64,000 nt of DNA from Acidimicrobiales bacterium (lineage in GTDB: Bacteria; Actinomycetota; Acidimicrobiia; Acidimicrobiales; RAAP-2): positions 33,486-97,485 of the forward strand of contig JADMIJ010000006.1 in NCBI GenBank assembly GCA_015478655.1, in the 5' to 3' direction. Positions 1-8,143 of this stretch are shown in pieces. The position numbers and the translations under genes are program-made. Within the stretch, counting starts at the first letter, position 1. Each line of letters opens with the position of its first letter. The notes under the pieces are model-generated. The model had not been told where the DNA came from. It made no database searches and worked only from the letters and a program-made list of their open reading frames with translations.

Positions 1-95
1 CGTTACGCGACGTTGCGATTCAGGTTGCCGGCACCGTCGTGGCACAACACGTTGGGTAACCGATCCGACGCTCACATGGGGAGTGGGAGGTCGCT

Positions 96-302
96 TCAGC
101 GGCGCCGGGGACCGAGCCCGATGGCGCGGACGAACGTGTTGATCTGGCGGTTTCCGGCGCGGTAGATGACCCGACGAGCTTGGCGTTCCACCTCGCCTTC
201 GGCGCCACCTGAAAGCCCGGCGCGTCTATAACCGTGCTCGAAGGACTCGACGTTCCCGAGGTCCCGGGCGAAGCGATAGAGCTGTGACCTGGTCGTACTC
301 AT
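96..302 (-). CDS. Small basic protein of unknown function
   Basis: A 68-residue arginine-rich protein. Its start codon overlaps the stop of the upstream minus-strand gene (ATGA at 299-302), so the two are probably translated together. No domain is recognised. The sequence is not low-complexity and the residue pattern (YRFARDLGNVESFEHG) looks like a real folded protein. The overlap is the main argument that the gene is real. No function can be assigned. Confidence 0.5.
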   Translation of the reverse strand: MSTTRSQLYRFARDLGNVESFEHGYRRAGLSGGAEGEVERQARRVIYRAGNRQINTFVRAIGLGPRRR

Positions 303-568
303 GAGGGCAACTCTTCCTTGGCCCGGCGGTCGGCCAGGATCACGGTCTCCACGATCGCCCGGAGCTCGTCCGGATCCTCTGTGGCCTCCATGCGCGTCAA
401 CACCTCAGGCGGCACCGGGGCACAGCCCATGCCGGCATCCTCGTGGCCCCGGCGCCAAGCCAGCCACGCCTCGCCACCCGGATCCGCCCCGTCTTCCTCC
501 ACGGCATTGATGAGGGCCACCAGCTCGACCATCCCCTCTGTTGTGACGTCGTACTCAATGACCAGCAC
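299..568 (-). CDS. Small acidic protein of unknown function
   Basis: The convincing part of this reading frame starts at the GTG at 566-568 and gives about 89 residues, acidic, with a C-terminal helix ending in RRAKEELPS. The frame stays open upstream to an ATG at 709, but the extra 47 residues look non-coding and would sit in the leader of the divergent gene at 736, so the shorter form was chosen. It overlaps the next small gene by four bases. No family is recognised. Confidence 0.45.
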   Translation of the reverse strand: MLVIEYDVTTEGMVELVALINAVEEDGADPGGEAWLAWRRGHEDAGMGCAPVPPEVLTRMEATEDPDELRAIVETVILADRRAKEELPS

Positions 569-735
569 TTTCAGCCGCCATAGCCGACGGAACTGAGTCG
601 ACGCCAGCCAACCGTAGCTGCCGTCATGTTGGTTCGGCAGTGACGGCGCCTCCGGCGGAGTCTGACGCACACGCGAGTCCGCTACAGCTCCGTGCGAGGA
701 TGCAAACACCCAATGTGAGCTCGAAGGGGAGCTGA

Positions 736-3700
736 ATGTACTTCCAAGATGGTCAGCTCGTCGTTAGCCCGAGCGATCTTGTCGGCTACCTCTCGTGCCC
801 CCACTTGACCGAACTTTCTATGGTGGTGGCACAAGGCGATCTCGCGAGGCCGCACGCAGAAGACCCCGATTTGGCCATCGTCCAGCGCCGTGGCCTCGAA
901 CACGAGGCCGCGTACCTTACTGAGCTTGAGACAAGGGGACTCTTCATCGAGTCCATCAATGTTGACGCGGATCTCCGGATCCGCGTCAATCAAACGATCG
1001 ACGCCCTCGCTGCCGGTGTCGAGGTGGTCTATCAGGCGGCATTCTTCGACAACGACGGGTCGGGTCAAGCGTGGGTTGGCTACGCCGACTTTCTCACCAA
1101 GGTGGCTCTGCCAAGCCGCCTCGGTGGCTACTCGTACGAACCCGAGGATACGAAGCTCGCCCGCCGTGTTCGACCCTCAGCCGTGCTGCAACTGTGCGCG
1201 TATGCCGAGCAGCTTGCCCGAGTCCAGGGCTGCGTGCCTGAGTTGATCCACGTCGTTCTTGGCGGACAGCGGCGTGTGTCGCTCCGACTGGCGGAGTTCG
1301 GTGCCTATTTTCGGACGGTCAAGGCGCGATTCGAGCAAGTGCTGTCGAATGGCGCGGCCACCTACCCGACTCCCGTTGAGCACTGCTCTGTCTGCGTCTG
1401 GCGGCCGAGGTGCGACGAACAGCGCAGTGGAGACGATCATCTGTCACTGGTGCCCGGGCTATCGAGCGAACAGGCGCGCAAGCTCTCCGAACACAGTGGA
1501 ATCACGACCGTTGCAGAGCTGGCAGCCTTCTCGGGTGGCGCGGTGCCAGGTATGGCGGGAACCACGATGGAGAAGCTCTCCCGCCAGGCACGACTGCTGG
1601 TTACTGCACGTACGTCCTCGGCCGCGATCCCTCCCTATGAGTTGCTTCAGACAGCGGAACCCGGCATCGGCCTCGGCGCACTACCCGACCCCGATCCAGG
1701 CGACCTGTTCTTCGATATCGAGGGCGATCCCTATGTGGGTGAGGGCGGCATCGAGTACCTCCTCGGGGTGGGATGGATCGCTTCGGATGGCCAGTTCGCG
1801 TACCAAGCGTTCTGGGGCCACGATGAAGCCGGAGAGAAGGCGGCCTTCGAGGCCTTTATCGACTTTGTGACCGAGCGGCTTGCCGTAGCTCCGCACCTCC
1901 ACGTCTATCACTATGCCTCCTACGAACCGACCGCTCTCGGGCGCCTCATGGGGCGCCACGCGACGCGCGAGCAGGAGGTTGACGATCTGCTGCGTGGCGG
2001 CGTTCTGGTTGATCTCTACCGAGTGGCCAGGCAGGGTTTGTGCGTCGGCACGCCGTCGTATTCGTTGAAGAAGCTCGAGGCGCTCTACATGTCTGCGCGC
2101 ACTGATGCCATCACCGACGCCGGTTCCTCCATTGTGGAGTACGAGCGATGGCTCGATACGAGCGACGATGCCATCCTCGCTGACCTCGAAGCGTACAACC
2201 GGGTGGACTGCGATTCGACCCGACTCCTTCGGGATTGGCTCGAAGAACGGAGGCCGGAGTACGAAGCGACCTTTGGCCTGGCGCCTTCCCGCCCACTGGC
2301 CGCTGACAGCCATGCCTCCGAAGGTGTGACTGCGGAGATCTCCGAGAACGCGGAGCTCAAGGTCCGCCTCGGAGAGTTGGCCGACGCATCTGATGTGACG
2401 TCCGCGCGTGCGGTTCGGCTCTTGGGTGAGTTGCTCGACTGGTACCGCAGGGAGGACAAGCCCAAATGGTGGCGCTTCTTCGATCGCGTACTGCGCTGTG
2501 ACGCCGACGACCTGCTCCTCGACCCTGAGGCGATCTCGGGCCTTGAGTATGTGGGCGAGGCGGGGCGAGTGGCGCGTTCGATCCTCCACCGTTACCGCTT
2601 CGATCCCGACCAGCCCTACAAACTCAGCGTGGGCCAGGAGGTCCTCGACCCGTCGACGGAGCGACAGAGAATTGATGAGGGTTCGGGTCCACCAAGACCA
2701 GGCGAACTCGTATTCCTCGACCCGATCGAGGGTGTACTCGACCTTCGCCGGGGCGAGCGCTCGGCGGCGCCCCACCCTGAGCACCTCGTCCCCGGAGGTC
2801 CGCTCCGTACCGTGCAGCAGCGCGAGGCCCTCAGGCGCCTTGCGCGCGCTGTGCTCGAAGGTGGTATCGACGGCCCGGGTGCCTATCGGGCGGTTCGCGA
2901 CCTACTGCTGCGCCGCCCACCGCGGCGCTCAGACCTGGCCGGAGGCGCCCTCCAGGAGTCCGGTGAAGACACCGTCAGTGCAAGCTTGAGGATCGCTGGT
3001 CACCTCGATGGAGGATGTCTCGCCATCCAAGGTCCCCCGGGCTCCGGAAAGACGAGCACCGCTGCTCAGCTTGTGGTTGAGCTCGTCCGTGCTGGACGCA
3101 CGGTCGGACTCACTGCAAACAGCCACGCGGTCATCACCCACCTGCTCGAAACAGTGATGCGCTGCGCCAAGGAGCAGGGCGTACCTCTTCGGGCCTCGCA
3201 GAAAGCAGAAGACGGTCAAGCGCTCAATCACCCTGGCGTCACCCGACGGACTGACAACGCCGACATGGCGTCGGACCTCGACCAAGGCACCAACGTCATC
3301 GCCGGCACGGCGTGGTTGTTCTCGCGTCCCGAGTTCGACCAGCGACTCGACTATCTGGTCGTCGATGAGGCGGGTCAGCTGTCTCTGGCAAACGTCTGCG
3401 CGGTCGGGACGGCCGCCAAGAACCTCGTGCTCGTCGGCGACCCACGCCAGCTTTCCCAGCCCTCCGAAGGCACGCACCCTCCAGGGGCCGGAACCTCGGG
3501 ACTCGACCACCTCCTCGGCGATGCCGCCACGATCCCCCCGGACATCGGAATCTTCCTCGACCACACCCACCGGCTCCACCCAGCGATCTGCACCTTCATC
3601 TCCGAGATCGTCTACGAGGACCGGCTCCAGTCTCTGCCGGGCTGCGAGCACCAGGCAATCGGGGGAGCTGGACCACTCGGTGGCTCCGGACTTCGTTGGG

Positions 3701-4194
3701 TTCCGGTCGACCATCAGGCCAACCGGACCTCGGCCCCAGAAGAGGCCGAGGTTATCCGTGGGCTCGTTGAGGATCTCCTAGTCCGATCCTGGACCGACAA
3801 GATGGAAAACATCCGACCGCTTCGACTATCGGATGTCCTCGTGGTGGCGCCGTACAACGCGCAGGTGGCTCTCCTCGGCAGAACTCTTCCGAACGGAGTT
3901 CGCGTCGGCACCGTGGACCGGTTCCAAGGCCAGGAAGCTCCTGTGGTGATCGTGTCGCTGACGACCTCCAGCAGTGATCAGATCCCCCGCGGGTTCGACT
4001 TCCTATACAGCCAAGAACGCCTCAACGTGGCCGTGTCTCGCGCTCAGGCCCTCACTATTCTTGTTGGATCACCCGCGCTGCTCAGTGTCGCGTGCCGAAC
4101 CGTGCAACAGCTTCGACTCGCCAACGGCCTTTGTCGATTCATCGAGCTCGCGGAGGTGATCCAACCTGAGTGCTGGCAAGAGGCCAGTCCGTGA
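736..4194 (+). CDS. TM0106-type RecB-like nuclease fused to superfamily 1 helicase
   Basis: A 1152-residue multi-domain DNA-processing protein. The N-terminal part looks like a RecB/Cas4-type nuclease with an iron-sulphur cysteine set: YLSCPH near residue 20 and CSVCVWRPRC near residue 220. An RNase H-like exonuclease segment follows, with LFFDIEGDPY near residue 325 and NRVDCDSTRLL near 490. The C-terminal half is a superfamily 1 helicase of the Dna2/Upf1 group: Walker A GPPGSGKTST at about 766-775, VVDEAGQ around residue 877, GDPRQL, the DRFQGQE motif and VAVSRAQ near the end. The start has an AGGGGAG ribosome site just upstream. The domain order matches the TM0106 family, whose role is not settled but which is common in defence regions. 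It runs towards the helicase of the Hma-like operon. Confidence 0.88.
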   Translation: MYFQDGQLVVSPSDLVGYLSCPHLTELSMVVAQGDLARPHAEDPDLAIVQRRGLEHEAAYLTELETRGLFIESINVDADLRIRVNQTIDALAAGVEVVYQAAFFDNDGSGQAWVGYADFLTKVALPSRLGGYSYEPEDTKLARRVRPSAVLQLCAYAEQLARVQGCVPELIHVVLGGQRRVSLRLAEFGAYFRTVKARFEQVLSNGAATYPTPVEHCSVCVWRPRCDEQRSGDDHLSLVPGLSSEQARKLSEHSGITTVAELAAFSGGAVPGMAGTTMEKLSRQARLLVTARTSSAAIPPYELLQTAEPGIGLGALPDPDPGDLFFDIEGDPYVGEGGIEYLLGVGWIASDGQFAYQAFWGHDEAGEKAAFEAFIDFVTERLAVAPHLHVYHYASYEPTALGRLMGRHATREQEVDDLLRGGVLVDLYRVARQGLCVGTPSYSLKKLEALYMSARTDAITDAGSSIVEYERWLDTSDDAILADLEAYNRVDCDSTRLLRDWLEERRPEYEATFGLAPSRPLAADSHASEGVTAEISENAELKVRLGELADASDVTSARAVRLLGELLDWYRREDKPKWWRFFDRVLRCDADDLLLDPEAISGLEYVGEAGRVARSILHRYRFDPDQPYKLSVGQEVLDPSTERQRIDEGSGPPRPGELVFLDPIEGVLDLRRGERSAAPHPEHLVPGGPLRTVQQREALRRLARAVLEGGIDGPGAYRAVRDLLLRRPPRRSDLAGGALQESGEDTVSASLRIAGHLDGGCLAIQGPPGSGKTSTAAQLVVELVRAGRTVGLTANSHAVITHLLETVMRCAKEQGVPLRASQKAEDGQALNHPGVTRRTDNADMASDLDQGTNVIAGTAWLFSRPEFDQRLDYLVVDEAGQLSLANVCAVGTAAKNLVLVGDPRQLSQPSEGTHPPGAGTSGLDHLLGDAATIPPDIGIFLDHTHRLHPAICTFISEIVYEDRLQSLPGCEHQAIGGAGPLGGSGLRWVPVDHQANRTSAPEEAEVIRGLVEDLLVRSWTDKMENIRPLRLSDVLVVAPYNAQVALLGRTLPNGVRVGTVDRFQGQEAPVVIVSLTTSSSDQIPRGFDFLYSQERLNVAVSRAQALTILVGSPALLSVACRTVQQLRLANGLCRFIELAEVIQPECWQEASP

Positions 4195-4832
4195 GTAAGT
4201 GGGCCAAGCTGACGACGGATCAAGTGCTAGGCAGCTCCTGCGCTGCGCTGTCGCAATCCGAACAGGGTTGGAACGACCTATGTGGCGGTGAGGATTCACT
4301 TCGCCAATGGAATGGCCTCAAGTCGATGATCACAGCTGCCCGCACGACGACTTGGATCTTGCAGAAGCTCTCCTCTCGGGAATCTACTTTTGACGCTTGG
4401 TACGCACCAATTCAGGATGAGATGGCCGCCGACGAGTTGTTGCGTTACTTCCACCGATTGCGCACCGTAATTGAAAAGGAGGGCATGCCCCAGCCAATTA
4501 TTGCCACGGTGGAGTTTCTCGAACCCGCCAACGGTGTCGTCGCGACGGCAGAGGTGGGTGTGGGGGAAGACCAGTTTGGGCTGTGGATTCATGGCGTCCT
4601 AGACAAGGGCCCGCAGCGAAGGTCGGCCGAAGTTGCGGCAGCGAGGGCTGCCACCCACCATCGGCTTCGCGACGTGCGATTGCCAGACCCACCTGCCCAT
4701 CATCAGGGCCAGCTTCTCGAGGACCGCAGCATCGAATACCTCGGGCGCCGTTACCTGGACTACCTCGATGTGCGAATAGTCAGGCCGGCATGCGAGACCT
4801 TTGGCAAGCGCTCCCAACGCAACGAGGGCTGA
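4191..4832 (+). CDS. Unknown protein coupled to the nuclease-helicase
   Basis: A 213-residue protein that starts at the GTG overlapping the TGA of the nuclease-helicase gene (GTGA), so the two form a translationally coupled pair. An in-frame ATG at 4170 lies inside the upstream gene and is less likely. No known domain is seen. The middle reads like a beta-rich segment (PIIATVEFLEPANGVVATAE). The context suggests an accessory partner of the nuclease-helicase, which is inference only. Confidence 0.6.
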   Translation: MSKWAKLTTDQVLGSSCAALSQSEQGWNDLCGGEDSLRQWNGLKSMITAARTTTWILQKLSSRESTFDAWYAPIQDEMAADELLRYFHRLRTVIEKEGMPQPIIATVEFLEPANGVVATAEVGVGEDQFGLWIHGVLDKGPQRRSAEVAAARAATHHRLRDVRLPDPPAHHQGQLLEDRSIEYLGRRYLDYLDVRIVRPACETFGKRSQRNEG

Positions 4833-4891
4833 GCACTGGGGATAGGAATTCCAATTCTCTTCGACCGGTTTGCGACTTCGCCCCTGGCTTT

Positions 4892-7800
4892 CTACAGCTT
4901 GTCTCCAAGTGAAAACTCGCCGATTTGTTCAGCAATCGTCACGACCGTCCCGTTGCCTGCGAGGTTGCTGCCAACCCCGGCACGCATGAGCACAAGGTCG
5001 AATAGCGGATCGCCGTAACTAAGGAGTCGCACCTCGGGGGAGTTTTCGTCCAGAACAATCCGGTCGAACGTGACGGCTATCTTGTTCCCGCTCTCGTCCT
5101 CCACGAGCCACGCTCCATCGATCATGGGGTGCTCGGAAAGCTGCTCCCTGGTCGCAGGGGAGTCCAGAAGGATTCGCTGAACGTCTTCGAGCGTCACGAC
5201 GGGCGAAAGGATTCCCGCCGCTGGGTCCACGTCGTCGTTATTGAAGATGGTCACCGTGACAGCCTGCGCCTCCGCTTTATGGATCTCGTTCAGCAACTGC
5301 TGGACGATTTGTTCCACGGATTGATCGGGTAGGAGTTGCGGTGCGTCCCCGCTGCTCTCCTCTGGTCCCATTTCGTATTGAACGATGGCGTCCTCAACGC
5401 TGGCGAGGACCGGCTGGGCCGGCCCCACTACCCAGGAGAAGCCGTCGTGCCCGGCGGCGATGCCCTTATAGATCTGCTCCTCGATGGTGTTCTGGTAAAA
5501 CAGGTTGGTGACCTCGACAATCGGCTTGCCGTTGATGCGGTCGAGCCGACCGATGCGCTGTTCGACCCGCATGAAGTTCCACGGCATGTCGTAGTTGATG
5601 AGCCGCCCACAGGTCTGGAGGTTGAGCCCCTCGGAGAGGGCATCCGTGCCGACCAGGATCTTGATCTCGTTTCCCTCCTGGAACAGCCGCTTGGTCTCCT
5701 TCTTCGTGACATCGATCCATTCGCCGGTCTCAGGGTGACGCCTCCGCCCACCGGAGCCGGAGTACGACATCACCCGGGATCCGTAGGCGGTAGACAGCTG
5801 ATCGACGACGTAGTTCATCGTGTCCGCGTATTGGGTGAAGATGAGCACGGTGTCGTGGCCGGACTTGAAAGATGCGTCGATGTACTTGTGGAGACGGTCC
5901 ATCTTCGACTCGTCCGCGGGCAGATCGGTCAGGTCTTTGATGAATTGGTTCAGTTCCCAAATCTCGTTCTCAAGCTCCTGGATAGGGGTTTGCTCCAGAT
6001 CCTCCAGGTCGAGAGGGAGGGTCGGGTTGGCCATTACGTCGTCGTCATCCAGCAGGTTTGAGGCGGTGAGCTTTCCTTCGAGGACGTCCCGCCGGCGCTC
6101 AAGCGACAGGCGGATCGACTGGAAGGACGAAGTGAGGCGGCGGCGGTAGACGGTCATAATGAACCCGAGCGCCTTTTGGGCCTGGCTCCCATGCATGTAC
6201 CGGTTGTACGAGCGCTTGATGTAGGACCGAATCCGCTCGTACAGCTCCCATTCCTCGTCGGTCATGCGGATGAATTTGTCCTCGACCCTCCGCTCGGGGA
6301 TGACGGTACCTGGCGGCAGCAGCCCGGCGTCCTCGTACGCGCGGAGCGTCACACGGGTGTTTCGGAAGACCCGCTCCCGCATTGGGTTGTTCGTCAGCAA
6401 CCAAGTCGTGACCCACGGTTGAAGCTCAGGGCCGAGGCCCTTCGCTTTCGACTGTGTGAGGCCGGTCTCTGCGACTTGCCGTACCCAAAGGGCTTCGGCA
6501 ATGCCAAGCTCAGAATCGATCTTCTCGTCAAGAACCCGGTCGGTCCGAGCAGCGGAGTCCGACAGGCTGTCGTGCGCCATGACTGTCAGGAAGCCCCAGT
6601 GGCGTCGCTCGAAGTCCTCCCGCAGTTCATCGAAGTAGCGAATGAACTCCTTCGAGGACTCTCCCCAGTGACCAGGGAGGCCGAGCAGCTCAACCAAATC
6701 CCATGCCTCATGAGGGTGCATCTGCATCGGCGTGGCCGAGGCGAGGAACAGAGCCCTGTACGCGTTGTTGTCCCTCAGTGCTTGGAGCAGTCTCAGAAGC
6801 TGGTTGGGTGTGCCGTTCGTCTTGCCTCCACTGCGTCGTGCGTGATGGGCCTCGTCGACCAATACGACGTCCCACGGACCCGCAGCAAGGACTTCTCGGA
6901 TCCTGTCGCGCCGCCGTGCCAGATGTGACGAGGCGAGCACGATCGGAAACGCCGCCCATGGGGTGCCAGACGATGACACGACCTTGTTGTCGGGGTCGAT
7001 GAACTCTCCACCCTCGTACCGATTGACCCGCAGGTTTAGCTTCTCGCTCAACTCCTCCTGCCACTGGCGGAGCACGGCGGCAGGAACGAGGAGAAGGAAC
7101 CGCTCAGCTTTCCCGGACAAGAGAAGCTCCCGGATGATGAAACCGGCCTCGATGGTCTTCCCCAAGCCCACCTCGTCAGCGAGGAAGTATCCACGCGGCC
7201 ATGTCTCCACTGCCCTGCGGACGAGAGAGGTCTGGTGAGGGAGCGGCTCGACCCCGGCGGTCGCCATCCCCACGTACGAGCCGCCACCGACTCGGGGAGC
7301 CTCGGCAAGCTCGACCAGCCGAGGATCTAGCTCAACCGGAAAAGCCGGCAGCGAGGCAACAATTCGATGTTCCTCCGGGTCAGGTCCAATTGGTGGAAAG
7401 TCGCCCTTGGCCCACTTGATGAGTTCGTCTCGAACGGCATCGTGCAGACTTAGGACTTTCCAACCCTCGTCGGGCCGGTCACGCCAGTGCGCATCAAACA
7501 GGGCCACAAGACCGGCGCCGATGTCATCCCAGGTCTCGGTCCGCCAGGTCGGCGCTGCGGCGAACGTCTCATGGTTGCCGACCCAACCCTGCCAGGTTTC
7601 ATTGTCCGACCCGATGAATGCGACCCGGTCGGCCGGGTCCGTGCAGTCTGTGAAGATCCCGTATTTTGAATGAAAGTACTTCGTCGCCTCAGCTAACCGA
7701 TACGGCCTGCCCGTGGCCGGATCAACTGGGACGCCGACTCGAATTTCAAGACGGCCCTCCTTGACAAGCCAACCCAGCACGTTCCGCCGATGTTCGGCGA

Positions 7801-8140
7801 TCACGTGCTTGGCCTCGCCCATTGCGTCAGACCGAAGCAACACCCGCGCCACGGCGTCCGAAAGGGGCTCTCCCCGGTCAATCGCTTCGACGTCATCTGG
7901 ATCGAGTTGTGCGCCGACGATGAGCCGCATCACCCCACCGTTCGCGACAAAACTCGACAGGCCCGCCGCAGCAAGGCTGAGCGCGGACGAGGTGAAGTAG
8001 CCCGCCATTCGGTCGTAGGCGCTGGACCGCTCCAAAAGTGGCACATAGAAACCGGTGACACGATCGTCCTCAGCCGACCAGGTTCCCTTCCAACCGACCC
8101 GGTGCCAGTAGTCGTAGAAGCCCTCGGGTATGGGCGTCAT
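4892..8140 (-). CDS. PLD nuclease-SNF2 helicase (last gene of Hma-like defence operon)
   Basis: A 1082-residue protein that combines a phospholipase D-type nuclease-like N-terminus with an SNF2/superfamily 2 helicase. The N-terminal 230 residues carry the PLD-type FHSKYGIF motif. The helicase follows with ADEVGLGKT near residue 322, DEAHHAR near 428, the ASATPMQ motif and the C-terminal QRIGRLDR motif. The gene begins three bases after the stop of the methyltransferase gene, so both belong to one operon. Such proteins act on DNA by ATP-driven translocation, and in defence operons they are thought to recognise or degrade invading DNA. DISARM DrmD is a related helicase type, but the other DISARM proteins are absent here. 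Confidence 0.88.
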   Translation of the reverse strand: MTPIPEGFYDYWHRVGWKGTWSAEDDRVTGFYVPLLERSSAYDRMAGYFTSSALSLAAAGLSSFVANGGVMRLIVGAQLDPDDVEAIDRGEPLSDAVARVLLRSDAMGEAKHVIAEHRRNVLGWLVKEGRLEIRVGVPVDPATGRPYRLAEATKYFHSKYGIFTDCTDPADRVAFIGSDNETWQGWVGNHETFAAAPTWRTETWDDIGAGLVALFDAHWRDRPDEGWKVLSLHDAVRDELIKWAKGDFPPIGPDPEEHRIVASLPAFPVELDPRLVELAEAPRVGGGSYVGMATAGVEPLPHQTSLVRRAVETWPRGYFLADEVGLGKTIEAGFIIRELLLSGKAERFLLLVPAAVLRQWQEELSEKLNLRVNRYEGGEFIDPDNKVVSSSGTPWAAFPIVLASSHLARRRDRIREVLAAGPWDVVLVDEAHHARRSGGKTNGTPNQLLRLLQALRDNNAYRALFLASATPMQMHPHEAWDLVELLGLPGHWGESSKEFIRYFDELREDFERRHWGFLTVMAHDSLSDSAARTDRVLDEKIDSELGIAEALWVRQVAETGLTQSKAKGLGPELQPWVTTWLLTNNPMRERVFRNTRVTLRAYEDAGLLPPGTVIPERRVEDKFIRMTDEEWELYERIRSYIKRSYNRYMHGSQAQKALGFIMTVYRRRLTSSFQSIRLSLERRRDVLEGKLTASNLLDDDDVMANPTLPLDLEDLEQTPIQELENEIWELNQFIKDLTDLPADESKMDRLHKYIDASFKSGHDTVLIFTQYADTMNYVVDQLSTAYGSRVMSYSGSGGRRRHPETGEWIDVTKKETKRLFQEGNEIKILVGTDALSEGLNLQTCGRLINYDMPWNFMRVEQRIGRLDRINGKPIVEVTNLFYQNTIEEQIYKGIAAGHDGFSWVVGPAQPVLASVEDAIVQYEMGPEESSGDAPQLLPDQSVEQIVQQLLNEIHKAEAQAVTVTIFNNDDVDPAAGILSPVVTLEDVQRILLDSPATREQLSEHPMIDGAWLVEDESGNKIAVTFDRIVLDENSPEVRLLSYGDPLFDLVLMRAGVGSNLAGNGTVVTIAEQIGEFSLGDKL

Positions 8141-8143
8141 GAC

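Noticed and set aside
1681..2784. Antisense frame of 367 codons under the nuclease-helicase
   Set aside because: No recognised domain; it mirrors conserved nuclease and linker sequence on the other strand.
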